A stretch of 64,000 nucleotides of DNA from Venatoribacter cucullus (GTDB lineage: Bacteria > Pseudomonadota > Gammaproteobacteria > Pseudomonadales > Oceanobacteraceae): positions 2,163,501 through 2,227,500 of the forward strand of contig NZ_CP046056.1 in assembly GCF_016132445.1 (NCBI RefSeq), read 5' to 3'. This document shows, piece by piece, positions 8,762 through 18,138 of this stretch. The notes under the pieces were generated by a model. The model did not search any database. It saw only the letters and a list, made by a program, of their open reading frames with translations, and was not told the origin of the DNA. Numbering within the stretch: position 1 is the stretch's first letter; every line of letters starts with the position of its first letter. A program made the translations under genes and the position numbers.

Positions 8762-10513
8762 TCAGATAATCAGTTCAGCCGTCAGGTCCTGACAGGCAAC
8801 CGCAATAATATTCTGACGGATCTGCTCGGCCGCTTCACGGCCGGCAATACTTTCCGCCAGTACCAGTTTGCGTTGTTCATCCGTCGCCACGACGCGAAAG
8901 TATTCCGTTACCTTGCCATTCATGTTGGCCGTCATGGTCAGTTCCACCTGCAGTTGTTCCGGGGAGCGTAGCTGGGCCTGCCGCTGATACAAAGGGCGCC
9001 CCATAAAGCGGCGCACCATGCGTACCTGGCCGGGGCGAATATCGGCCTCCAGGCTGCGCCCCAGTGACGACACACCCAGCCACAGCACCAACAAACCCAT
9101 TGGCGTAAACAGCAGCGGAAACAGCCACAACATCCCGCCGTCGTCACGGGCGACCTGCAGCATAAAAATACCGATACCGGCAAAAAGCAGCCCCATCAGC
9201 ATAAACAGCACACTGGTGCCGGCATTGCGGGCCGCGGCGCTGTGCAGCTGCAGCGTATCGCCCTGTTGCCGGGCGGCAATCTGCCGGGTAGCGGATTCTG
9301 CCGCCTGTTGCCGGCGTTGCTGCTGTTCCTGTTGCTGTACGCTGGTCGGCGCCTGCCATTGCGCCCGCCCGGCACCGGCGGCCACCGGAATAGTCCAGCT
9401 GCGCGACAACGGCAACCGCAGCCTGGTATCGCTGTTGGGCTGCGGCACCCGTAATTCACCTTCACAGGTTAAGGTCCAGAGAATACTGCCACGGTAACCG
9501 GGCGCTCCGCTGGCGGGTAACTCTTCCGGCACCTCAAACTGCATATACATCCGGTCATGTTCGGGTATGGCCAGCCGTTCTTCCTGCCACAGTACATCCC
9601 TATGTGTTCTGCGATTCTTGCTGCTGCCACTGCTGTACACATGCACACATTCAAGCCGGCAGCGCAAACGCGACACCGGACTGCGGCCGTCCAGCTCAAA
9701 ATAACCACCGACCTGGCCACCGGCATAACCGGGCAATGGATCCGGAAAAAACGGTGTTGGACCAATCCGTTTATAACCGCGGAACGACAACCAGCCGGCC
9801 AGCACCAGACCAGCACCAATTAACGGAAAAATAAGTACCGCGAGAATGCCATGATTGCCTTTGCCCAGTTCATCCGGAAGCGCCCACCAGGCCGGCGAAG
9901 TAATCAGAATAAACGTTGCACCAATGCCATACAGCAACCAGCCGGAATGACGTTCATTGCTGGCAATACCAGCGGGTAAGGCACTGTGCTCACCGGCTAA
10001 CAGACGCTGCTCCTGTTCACCGCGGCGGTCAGCGCGCCACGACCAGACCATAATACCCGCCCCGATGCCGCCAAATAGCAGCATAAAGACGCCACCAAAC
10101 ACCAGCATGGGAACGCGGACACTGCGGTCAAGCACCGCCTCATCCGGCTGATGAGGATTCACCCAGGCCGTTACTTGCCCCGTTTCCTGCTGGCGTTGCA
10201 GGTGCCGGTAAAGTTGTTCCCAGTAATCACCGACATTGTCATAGCCGGCATAAAAACTGATGCGCCCGGACTGGTAGGTCTGGCCGGCGTATTGGTATTC
10301 ATAGCGGCCCACCACTTTACTGGCAGAGTCTTTATTGAATTTAAGCTGCAACTCACTCATCTGCGCCGGGACAGGTTGCCAGGCCATGGCCAGCGCCGTC
10401 TGTCCCAGCGGTTTTAATACGGAGAAATAACCCGCTACCAATCCGCCCAGCAAAAAAAATAAACCAAACAATAATCCGCCAATGGATTTACCGCTGCCGG
10501 CCCGCTTAGCCAT
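8762..10513 (-). CDS. DUF3592-type membrane protein, long paralogue
   Basis: A 583-residue predicted membrane protein. The region from about 15 to 160 has the DUF3592 pattern: a membrane segment, a beta-rich extracytoplasmic stretch (VVGRYEYQYAGQTYQSGRI) and a second membrane segment after VNPHQPDEAVLDR. More membrane segments occur near 195-255 and 430-485, and a Gln/Arg-rich linker lies at about 385-420. The middle part aligns by eye with the whole adjacent gene (shared FGGIG, HSGWL/HGSWL, RIGPTPF/RIGATPL and PLPGYAGG/ALPGRVGG blocks), so the two arose by duplication. The genes are 4 bases apart. No enzymatic motif is visible and the function is unknown. Confidence 0.75.
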   Translation of the reverse strand: MAKRAGSGKSIGGLLFGLFFLLGGLVAGYFSVLKPLGQTALAMAWQPVPAQMSELQLKFNKDSASKVVGRYEYQYAGQTYQSGRISFYAGYDNVGDYWEQLYRHLQRQQETGQVTAWVNPHQPDEAVLDRSVRVPMLVFGGVFMLLFGGIGAGIMVWSWRADRRGEQEQRLLAGEHSALPAGIASNERHSGWLLYGIGATFILITSPAWWALPDELGKGNHGILAVLIFPLIGAGLVLAGWLSFRGYKRIGPTPFFPDPLPGYAGGQVGGYFELDGRSPVSRLRCRLECVHVYSSGSSKNRRTHRDVLWQEERLAIPEHDRMYMQFEVPEELPASGAPGYRGSILWTLTCEGELRVPQPNSDTRLRLPLSRSWTIPVAAGAGRAQWQAPTSVQQQEQQQRRQQAAESATRQIAARQQGDTLQLHSAAARNAGTSVLFMLMGLLFAGIGIFMLQVARDDGGMLWLFPLLFTPMGLLVLWLGVSSLGRSLEADIRPGQVRMVRRFMGRPLYQRQAQLRSPEQLQVELTMTANMNGKVTEYFRVVATDEQRKLVLAESIAGREAAEQIRQNIIAVACQDLTAELII

Positions 10514-10517
10514 ACCA

Positions 10518-11492
10518 CTATGTCCTTTTTATTGATGATGCTTGTAAAACCGGCAACACCGGCACCCGCCAACTGCGGAAAAATTCTGTGTGCTCACCAT
10601 CAGGCTGTTCTAAAACACCGCCGCAACTCAGTTCCCAATGAATCCTGCCCTGCTGGCTGTCACCGGTGGGCATACAGGACAGCGGAATTAAAAACGACAT
10701 CTGTACCCGCCCGCGCTGCACTACGGCCGTTTGCTGATGTTGCCAGCGCAGAAAAAACTCGGTGCGCCGGCGGTCCGCAGGGCCAGACTGCACCATCTCA
10801 AGACAACGGAGTGTCGCTGCAGGTGGCTGCCGGAACCGTCCCGGCGGGCAGCGGAACCAGCCACTCAGCGCCCCGCCCACCCGGCCGGGTAAGGCTTCGG
10901 CCACCAGCGGTGTGGCACCAATACGCTGAAAACGCCGCCACAAGGTAAACGCCCGCCAGCACAACCACAGGCCGCCGACCGGTATCAACACCAGCAGCAG
11001 CCGGCCGTATTGCTGCTGCGCCAGCGCTTGCGGTAAAAACCACCACAGCGGCACCGAAACCACCAGCAACAAACCACCCAGCCAGCCAAATAACCAACTG
11101 CCATGCTGCTGAATACTGGCAATACTGGCGCCCGCCGGCGGGCCATTCTGCAACAATTCGCGTTGCTGCACATCGGCACGGCCGGTGGTCCAGAACAGAT
11201 ACAACAAACCGCTGCCGATACCGCCAAACAGCAACAATAACAGCGCCACAAACAGCAGCTGATCCGGGCGTACCGGCAAGTATGCCAGCCCGTCCCACCC
11301 CTGGCTTTGCCAGGCCTCCAGTGCCGGTACCAAAACCAGCCAAACAGCCGGCAGCAGTCCCGCCAGGATAAACAACAGCGCAAACAACAAAGAAGACAAG
11401 GAACGCCCAGAACGGGAGTAGAAAGACACTGGCACAACATCCTGGTCGGAGCCGGAAAAACGGCGATTAACAAAGATCCCGGTGTGGGTCAT
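10518..11492 (-). CDS. DUF3592-like membrane protein, short paralogue
   Basis: A 324-residue membrane protein, the upstream member of a tandem pair. Predicted membrane segments lie at about 33-58, 75-98, 128-150 and 158-180. A C-terminal soluble domain includes RRTEFFLRWQHQQTAV, parallel to the NRRTHRDVLWQEERLAI stretch of the longer paralogue. It lacks both the N-terminal DUF3592 beta domain and the last third of the partner, so it is either a shortened duplicate or the ancestral core. The start at 11492 has no strong ribosome site. The stop lies 4 bases before the next start, implying co-translation. Function unknown. Confidence 0.65.
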   Translation of the reverse strand: MTHTGIFVNRRFSGSDQDVVPVSFYSRSGRSLSSLLFALLFILAGLLPAVWLVLVPALEAWQSQGWDGLAYLPVRPDQLLFVALLLLLFGGIGSGLLYLFWTTGRADVQQRELLQNGPPAGASIASIQQHGSWLFGWLGGLLLVVSVPLWWFLPQALAQQQYGRLLLVLIPVGGLWLCWRAFTLWRRFQRIGATPLVAEALPGRVGGALSGWFRCPPGRFRQPPAATLRCLEMVQSGPADRRRTEFFLRWQHQQTAVVQRGRVQMSFLIPLSCMPTGDSQQGRIHWELSCGGVLEQPDGEHTEFFRSWRVPVLPVLQASSIKRT

Positions 11493-11641
11493 CAGACTGG
11501 CAGGCTAACAAAAAATACACCCAGGTAAAGGCCGGATTCCGCCACCCGGCCGACATTCACCGAAACCCCGGCCTGGCGGGTTCTTATTCCGGCCGGATTC
11601 ACTATACTGACGGATCATTCATCGCCCGGCTTCGCCATGCC

Positions 11642-11965
11642 ATGCAGAAACGCCCCTCGAAAAACACCGTTCGTGAACAACTGTCGCAGGAAGTAGAAGA
11701 TTTTCTGCTGCACGGCGGCGCCGTTACGGAAGTACCCCGCGGTGCCTCGGGCTTGCAGGATGGCCGCTATGGTCAGCCGGTGGCGTTCGATAAACCCCGG
11801 GAAGAACGCACGCCGGTCTCGGATGTGCTGAAGGTGATTGACCAGCGCCGCGAAGAGCAGCGCAAAACCCATAAACCTGCCGCTTCAAAAAAACCCAAAC
11901 GGCCGCGTAAAAAAGTGATTTACGACGATTTTGGTGAACCGGTGCGGGTAGTCTGGGAAGAATAA
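11642..11965 (+). CDS. Small charged protein resembling RNA polymerase-associated SutA
   Basis: A 107-residue, highly charged protein. The block REQLSQEVEDFLLHGG followed by VTEVPRG and a YGQPV motif resembles the conserved core of SutA, a Pseudomonas protein that binds RNA polymerase and supports transcription in slow growth. The acidic N-terminal tail of SutA is absent, and the protein instead ends in a basic lysine-rich tail (KPAASKKPKRPRKK) with a short acidic end. A TATACT -10 lies at 11603-11608. I chose the ATG at 11642 over an out-of-frame ATG 5 bases upstream. The SutA assignment is from memory of the motif and is tentative; the gene itself looks real. Confidence 0.6.
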   Translation: MQKRPSKNTVREQLSQEVEDFLLHGGAVTEVPRGASGLQDGRYGQPVAFDKPREERTPVSDVLKVIDQRREEQRKTHKPAASKKPKRPRKKVIYDDFGEPVRVVWEE

Positions 11966-11977
11966 CAGCGGCCCGGT

Positions 11978-12352
11978 TTAACCCGGGTGCTTATGCCAGG
12001 GGTTAACCGCGGCCTTAGCAGTGTTTTTTTTCCCCGGCGCAGGTTTGCTTTTGGCGGGCCCGGCGGCGGCCATACTTTTCAGGCGCGTACGAATTGCCGC
12101 AACATCCTCCCCCTGTACCCAGCCGATATATACGGCCTCGGTCTGCGCCCGCGCCCAGGGTGTGCGGCGTAAAAAATTCAGGCTGGATTTAATACCGGGG
12201 TTACTGCGGAAACAATTAATCCGCACCAGATCACCGAGCGTCGCCCACCCCAGTTCCTGCACCAGCCGGGTTAATAATTGTTCCAGCGTCACTCCGTGCA
12301 GCGGGTCTTTGGCAGCACCAGCAGAGGCATTATCAGCGGGTGAAAGAGTCAT
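11978..12352 (-). CDS. VF530-family (DUF2132) putative DNA-binding protein
   Basis: A 124-residue protein whose middle section matches the VF530 family: DPLHGVTLEQLLTRLV, then LGDLVRINCF, and SLNFLRRTPWAR (about residues 17-75). The structure of a Vibrio homologue suggested a DNA-binding helical fold; the role is unknown. Normal members are about 75 residues. Here a basic Ala/Pro/Lys-rich tail of about 40 residues follows (KPAPGKKNTAKAA), which could add nonspecific nucleic-acid binding. It converges with the SutA-like gene, with 12 bases between the stop codons. Confidence 0.82.
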   Translation of the reverse strand: MTLSPADNASAGAAKDPLHGVTLEQLLTRLVQELGWATLGDLVRINCFRSNPGIKSSLNFLRRTPWARAQTEAVYIGWVQGEDVAAIRTRLKSMAAAGPAKSKPAPGKKNTAKAAVNPWHKHPG

Positions 12353-12402
12353 AAGCAGAAGTCCGGTGGCCGTTAAGAATAAGGAAAAATTGTAAAAGAA
12401 AA

Positions 12403-13662
12403 TCAGCGCCGGGTCTTGGCTTCAATCCACTGCGCCATGTACTGAGTGCTTTTCAGGCTGTGGTGACGCAGCATCTGGCTGTAAAAATGTTGCCGGCGAT
12501 GCTCAGCAATGCTGCCCTGCAACTGCAGTAACTGTTGCTGCAGGCGTGGAGCATGCACAGCATAGGCAAAGCGCTGCTGAATCAACCCCAGCCCCTGCTG
12601 CTGCAATAACTGCCACAGTGTTTCATCGCGGTATAACCGCACCGCCGCGGCAGCAAACTCTTCGGCACCATTGGCCAGCAGTACCGGTTCCGCGCCGGCA
12701 TCGTACATACCTTCGGCACCGATACCGGTGGTAACGGCCGGCGTGCCACTGCGCGCCGCATCGATTAATTTGCCTTTTAAACCGGCTCCAAAACGCAACG
12801 GCGCCAGCATTACCCGTGCCTGCTGAATAACCCGGATGGCATCATCGGCCCAGCCTTTTACCAGAAACCCCTCGCGGGCATTGTGCAGCTGCGTGGCTTT
12901 CGGTGGTGGGTAAGCACCATAAATATGCAACTCAGCCTGGGGTAATTGCTGGCGGATACGCGGCCATAATGCTTCTTTTAAATAGCGTACGGCATCCCAG
13001 TTCGGTTCGTGGCGGAAATTTCCAATAGCGACAAAATGCTGGCGCTGAGAAAAATCCGGTCCCGCCGCCCGAAGCGGCAGATCTTCCATAAAGGGCAGAT
13101 ACAACAGCTGCGTGGCCGGCACCTGAAAGCGCCGCTGCAATATTTCTATTTCCGCCGCTGAAATCATCAGGCTCAGATCACAACGCAAAATAGCGGCAAT
13201 TTCCCGCACCGCCACTTCACTGAATAAAAACTCATTGTCGACCTGCAACGGCAGCGGCGCCTCTTCAGCCAACAATTTTACTGCGGCTTTGAATTGTTGC
13301 TGGCGCGCATGGCGCAAACAATGCAGGTCTTCGGTATCCAGAATGCGCAGCGCCTGCGAACAGAATTTTTCTACCCGCCAGCCGAATTGTTCTTCCATCA
13401 TAAAGCGGTCAAACAACACCAGCGCGGGCTGCAGCTGCTGCACATAATCATCAAAAGACGAGCAATTTAACGCAATGCGTTGCGGGGTAATGCCCAGTGC
13501 CGGTAAATCGGCCGCGTGCTCACTGAATTCCGCCGGCGAGGCGTAATGCACCTGATTGCCGCCGTCCTGGAGGGCACGGATCAGCTGCAGCATACGGCTG
13601 CCGGCGGCTGACGAATTGGGCTCGGGCCAGACATAGCCAATAATCAGGGCGGTTTTATTCAT
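12403..13662 (-). CDS. Glycosyltransferase, GT4/GT-B type
   Basis: A 419-residue protein with a GT-B plan. The N-terminal part starts ALIIGYVWPEPNSSAAGSRM, a typical donor-free domain with a glycine/serine loop. The C-terminal half carries the nucleotide-sugar-binding pattern GAGLKGKLIDAARSGTPAV and the following TTGIGAEGM, as in GT4 enzymes. The start is placed at the ATG at 13662, where the family begins, although its ribosome site is weak; 33 extra in-frame codons lie upstream. It stands alone and divergent from a membrane protein gene, so the acceptor cannot be guessed. A cell-surface glycan is likely. Confidence 0.82.
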   Translation of the reverse strand: MNKTALIIGYVWPEPNSSAAGSRMLQLIRALQDGGNQVHYASPAEFSEHAADLPALGITPQRIALNCSSFDDYVQQLQPALVLFDRFMMEEQFGWRVEKFCSQALRILDTEDLHCLRHARQQQFKAAVKLLAEEAPLPLQVDNEFLFSEVAVREIAAILRCDLSLMISAAEIEILQRRFQVPATQLLYLPFMEDLPLRAAGPDFSQRQHFVAIGNFRHEPNWDAVRYLKEALWPRIRQQLPQAELHIYGAYPPPKATQLHNAREGFLVKGWADDAIRVIQQARVMLAPLRFGAGLKGKLIDAARSGTPAVTTGIGAEGMYDAGAEPVLLANGAEEFAAAAVRLYRDETLWQLLQQQGLGLIQQRFAYAVHAPRLQQQLLQLQGSIAEHRRQHFYSQMLRHHSLKSTQYMAQWIEAKTRR

Positions 13663-13779
13663 AACAGTGGCTGCAGAAAAATAGCGATTATACGCCATTA
13701 GCCGCAGCCCGGCGCCCTGCCTCTTCTGTATTACGGCGTGGGTGCTAAACTGCCGGCTCACCGTTGCGGAGTATGCATT

Positions 13780-14595
13780 GTGCTGTTGCTGGCAAAAATT
13801 CTGGTTACGTTTTTCACCGTGTCCTTACTGGCCCAGGTGGCCGAGCGCATGAGCCCGCGCCATGCCGGTTTATTGGCCGGTTTTCCGTTGGGCACCGCCA
13901 TTGCGCTGTATTTTTTTGGCTGGGAACAAGGCACCGACTTTGCCGCCCGCAGCGCGGTCTTTGCCCTGGCAGGCCTGACCTCGGCTATCTGCTTTGCCTA
14001 TGGCTACTGGCAGGTGGTGAAACGCCGCGCCGGGCTGCGGTGGTTACCGGTGGCGGTGCTGAGTGGGTTTGCCTGCTTTTTTGCCAGCAGCCTGATCCTG
14101 CAGTTTTTACCCGCCAACCGCTGGGTCAGCCTGACGGTGGTGGTCGCGGCCATTTTTCTGTTCCGTACGCTGTTCCGCGACATTACCGAAACCCAGATTA
14201 ACCGCAGCGCACCGCCGGCCAACTGGCTGGCCGCCCTGCTGAGCAAAAAATCCAATACCCTGATGTTCCGTGCCAATATCGCGGCCGGCTCCATTCTGCT
14301 GATTACCGGACTGGCGGCCGTTATTGGTCCGGAACGTGCCGGCCTGCTGGCGGCCTTTCCGGTAAGCTTTTTCCCGCTGCTACTGATTCTGCACGTCAGC
14401 TATGGCACGGCGGTGGTCAGCGCCACCATTAAACATTACCCGGATGGTATTGGTGCGTTGGTGGTATACGCCCTGGCGGTCAGCTATCTGTACCCACTGC
14501 TGGGGCTGCATTGGGGCACCGCCAGCTCCCTGCTGTGCTCGGTGGCGTACCTGCTGGTCTACGGCTGGCTGCGCGCGCGCCGGCAACCGGCCTGA
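13780..14595 (+). CDS. Multi-pass membrane protein with duplicated halves
   Basis: A 271-residue hydrophobic protein with roughly 8-10 membrane segments. The two halves carry the same motif: MSPRHAGLLAGFPLG near 24-38 and IGPERAGLLAAFPVS near 182-196, each followed by a long hydrophobic stretch, which suggests an internal gene duplication as in many small transporters. The start is taken as the GTG at 13780, preceded by GGAG at 8 bases; the longer frame from 13738 lacks a ribosome site. No family name comes to mind. A transporter or permease-like role is inference from the duplicated topology. Confidence 0.75.
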   Translation: MLLLAKILVTFFTVSLLAQVAERMSPRHAGLLAGFPLGTAIALYFFGWEQGTDFAARSAVFALAGLTSAICFAYGYWQVVKRRAGLRWLPVAVLSGFACFFASSLILQFLPANRWVSLTVVVAAIFLFRTLFRDITETQINRSAPPANWLAALLSKKSNTLMFRANIAAGSILLITGLAAVIGPERAGLLAAFPVSFFPLLLILHVSYGTAVVSATIKHYPDGIGALVVYALAVSYLYPLLGLHWGTASSLLCSVAYLLVYGWLRARRQPA

Positions 14596-14605
14596 ATCAC
14601 CGGTA

Positions 14606-14625
14606 GCGGCGGGTTATTCCGCCGC
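14606..14625 (+). terminator. GC-rich hairpin after membrane protein gene
   Basis: GCGGCGG and CCGCCGC form a perfect 7-base stem around GTTATT, 10 bases after the stop codon. No T-run follows, so its terminator strength is uncertain. Confidence 0.45.
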
Positions 14626-14631
14626 GCCCCG

Positions 14632-14895
14632 GGGAGCCTCTGAATAACTCTGCACAGCTCTGCGCGAGTCTTTCCGGACGGCAGAGCAAGGCGGCGAATG
14701 CAGAGAATGGCGAGTTCTTTTCAAATTCGCCAACACCGCTATGTGGGCCGGAAAGCCGCGCCCTGCGGGAATTGCAGGAAAGTCCTGACTCGGTGTCGCC
14801 GGTTTTTGCCAGAGCCCGCTATGCCTGCAACCCAGCTTCGTGATTCAGAACTTTCCTGCAATCCAGAGCGGGCACCGAGTTATTCAGAGGCTCCC
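14632..14895. mobile_element. MITE-like element with 19-base terminal inverted repeats
   Basis: A 264-base non-coding stretch bounded by perfect 19-base inverted repeats: GGGAGCCTCTGAATAACTC at 14632-14650 and its reverse complement at 14877-14895. Inside is a further inverted pair, TTGCAGGAAAGT (near 14773) and ACTTTCCTGCAA (near 14850). It has no transposase frame, so it fits a miniature inverted-repeat element mobilised in trans. No obvious target duplication is visible. A 17-base exact copy of one end recurs at 24494-24510, which supports dispersal. Together with the flanking bases this fills the gap between the two neighbouring genes. Confidence 0.65.
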
Positions 14896-14899
14896 TAGC

Positions 14900-14908
14900 T
14901 GCTATAAT
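14900..14908 (+). promoter_or_regulatory. Extended -10 promoter next to the MITE-like element
   Basis: TGCTATAAT, a perfect extended -10 (TGN-TATAAT), begins 5 bases after the element's right end. It is placed to drive the gene at 14972. No good -35 exists, and any upstream contact would fall inside the element's terminal repeat. Confidence 0.55.
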
Positions 14909-14971
14909 GCCGGCCTTTCTGTATCCGTTAAGCCCAAATGCCCTTTACGGGCCTGCCTTGTGGAATCTGCT

Positions 14972-15541
14972 ATGAACGAATTCACCGTCCCCGCCTACCT
15001 GCAGGATGCCCGCCAGCTGTTGTCTGAATCAGGCTTTGCCTGCACCGGCCGCTGGTATCACGGCACCGCCTCCGGCCTTATTCCTTCCATTCAGGCCCAC
15101 GGCCTGCATGGCAGCGGTGACCTGGAACTGCTGACCCGTCAGTTCAAAACCCTGGGTACCATTGGTCACGACATCAGCGACCACAAAGATCCCTTGTTTA
15201 TTACCCAGAGCAAAGAGCTGGCGTATTTCTGGGCCAATGAAAAAGCCCACACCCGCAGCGTCTATATGAAAAGCGACGAACAGCCGGTGGTGTTTGAACT
15301 GAACCTGCCGGAAGACCTGCAACAACAGGTAACCACCGACGCCGGTGGTGCGGCACTGGTGCTGGAACCGGGCAACCTGTATCTGCTGTGGCTGGGGGAA
15401 CTGTACGACGCCTGTGGTATCAGCAAGCCGGACATCGATCCGCTGCGCGGCGACCGTATGGATTATCTGAACAAACTGGGGCTGGCCTATCTGAGTGCAC
15501 CGGTGGCGCCGGAGCATTTGTTGTTGCTGCAACCGAACTGA
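14972..15541 (+). CDS. Uncharacterised protein with ADP-ribosyltransferase-like N-terminal motif
   Basis: A 189-residue soluble protein. The segment RWYHGTASGLIPSIQAHGL (about 27-45), followed by DPLFITQSKELAYFWANE (about 76-93), has the H-G-T ... G-L ... F-x-T-x-x-x-x-A-x-x-Y/F layout of the ADP-ribosyltransferase/PARP-like fold shared by several DUF families and RNA 2'-phosphotransferases. A C-terminal catalytic glutamate is not obvious. The start at ATG 14972 lacks a strong ribosome site; the upstream in-frame codons run into the MITE-like element. A short terminator-like hairpin follows the stop. Function unknown; the fold call is pattern-based and tentative. Confidence 0.65.
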   Translation: MNEFTVPAYLQDARQLLSESGFACTGRWYHGTASGLIPSIQAHGLHGSGDLELLTRQFKTLGTIGHDISDHKDPLFITQSKELAYFWANEKAHTRSVYMKSDEQPVVFELNLPEDLQQQVTTDAGGAALVLEPGNLYLLWLGELYDACGISKPDIDPLRGDRMDYLNKLGLAYLSAPVAPEHLLLLQPN

Positions 15542-15600
15542 TCGCAGCCAACCACCGGACAGTATATTACCTTCCGGCTATACTGTTGCTTTATCTGAAT

Positions 15601-15626
15601 AACCCGTTGCAGAAAAGCGGGTTTTT
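15601..15626 (+). terminator. Probable intrinsic terminator
   Basis: AACCCG and CGGGTT pair across an 11-base loop, followed by TTTT, 60 bases after the preceding stop codon. The stem is short, so confidence is moderate. Confidence 0.5.
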
Positions 15627-15682
15627 CCGCTACCTCTTAAGTAGTAGGCTTGGGGCTTTGTGGCTGACCGTCCGTAAACATC

Positions 15683-15889
15683 ATGAAACAACGCCTCGCC
15701 TTTACTCTGATGATGTCATTCACCTTATCGGTGCTGATGACCCTGTGGATCACCTTTATCAATCTGGGCGCCGCCCCGGACTTCTTCGCCCGTTGGCTGA
15801 AAGCCTGGGTACTGGCCTGGCCGACCGCTTTTGTCATTGCGTTTATTACCGGCCCGACCATTCAGAAATTGTCGCTGCGGTTTAAGTAA
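15683..15889 (+). CDS. DUF2798 small membrane protein
   Basis: A 68-residue protein with two membrane segments (about 5-27 and 39-60), matching the DUF2798 family: start MKQRLAFTLMMSFTLS, then the central WLKAWVLAWPTAFVIAF. These proteins often occur as one or two copies of this two-helix unit; this is a single-unit version. The function is unknown. It converges on groL, with a bidirectional terminator between them. Confidence 0.82.
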   Translation: MKQRLAFTLMMSFTLSVLMTLWITFINLGAAPDFFARWLKAWVLAWPTAFVIAFITGPTIQKLSLRFK

Positions 15890-15943
15890 CACTCCGATTC
15901 CAACCAATACCCGTCAATCCTGAGCAGTGAATAACGACCATAA

Positions 15944-15972
15944 AAAAACCGGCCCTCGTGAGGCCGGTTTTT
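15944..15972. terminator. Bidirectional intrinsic terminator between DUF2798 gene and groL
   Basis: AAAAACCGGCC and GGCCGGTTTTT form an 11-base perfect stem with a CTCGTGA loop and runs of T on both strands. It serves the plus-strand DUF2798 gene and the minus-strand groES-groL operon. Confidence 0.9.
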
Positions 15973-16024
15973 CAGTGCCCTGAATGCAGGCGCTGTTCTG
16001 CTGAGCAGGCTCAGCGGTTGGGCA

Positions 16025-17701
<1,677 letters not shown>

Positions 17702-17713
17702 TTAACAACAGAA

Positions 17714-18007
17714 TTACGCTTCGATAACGCCGTAGATTTCGCTTTCGTTCAGGATCAGCAGGTCTTCACCATCGATTTTGATGGTGTTGGAGCCGGAGTA
17801 CTTACCGAATACCACGGTGTCGCCTACTTTGACCGACATGGCAACAACGCTGCCATCGTTGGAAACACGGCCAGTACCGACGGCAACCACTTCACCCTGA
17901 TTCGGTTTTTCAGCAGCAGAACCCGGCAGCAGAATGCCACCAGCGGTGGTTTGCTCTTCTTCCTTGCGACGCACTACCACGCGATCGTGTAAAGGACGGA
18001 TTTTCAT
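17714..18007 (-). CDS. groES: Co-chaperonin GroES (10 kDa)
   Basis: The 97-residue lid of the GroEL chamber. [14 protein letters not shown] is the canonical start, and the mobile loop region [13 protein letters not shown] is present, ending EIYGVIEA. I set the start at ATG 18007, with GGAGAAAA upstream, and discard the 9 extra upstream codons. It is the first gene of groES-groL and is preceded by a heat-shock type promoter. Confidence 0.98.
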   Translation of the reverse strand: MKIRPLHDRVVVRRKEEEQTTAGGILLPGSAAEKPNQGEVVAVGTGRVSNDGSVVAMSVKVGDTVVFGKYSGSNTIKIDGEDLLILNESEIYGVIEA

Positions 18008-18092
18008 TTGAGGTTTTCTCCACTGTTTAAGCAATGTTTGCTGATAACCGGGGCAGCCTTATCAGGCGGGCCCCAAAATTGTGTGCTCGGTT

Positions 18093-18120
18093 TCTGGGGG
18101 TGAGACCAAGGCTTTTCAAC
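18093..18120 (-). promoter_or_regulatory. Sigma-32 (heat-shock) promoter of groES-groL
   Basis: On the minus strand, GTTGAAA is followed after 13 bases by CCCCCAGA. This fits the sigma-32 pattern of CTTGAAA, a spacer, then CCCCATNT, and lies about 90 bases before groES. No CIRCE inverted repeat is visible, so control by RpoH rather than HrcA is likely. Confidence 0.75.
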
Positions 18121-18138
18121 ACCCCCGGGTAAAAATTT

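Noticed and set aside
18008-18138. CIRCE element before groES
   Set aside because: No TTAGCACTC-N9-GAGTGCTAA-like repeat is present; a sigma-32 promoter explains the control instead.
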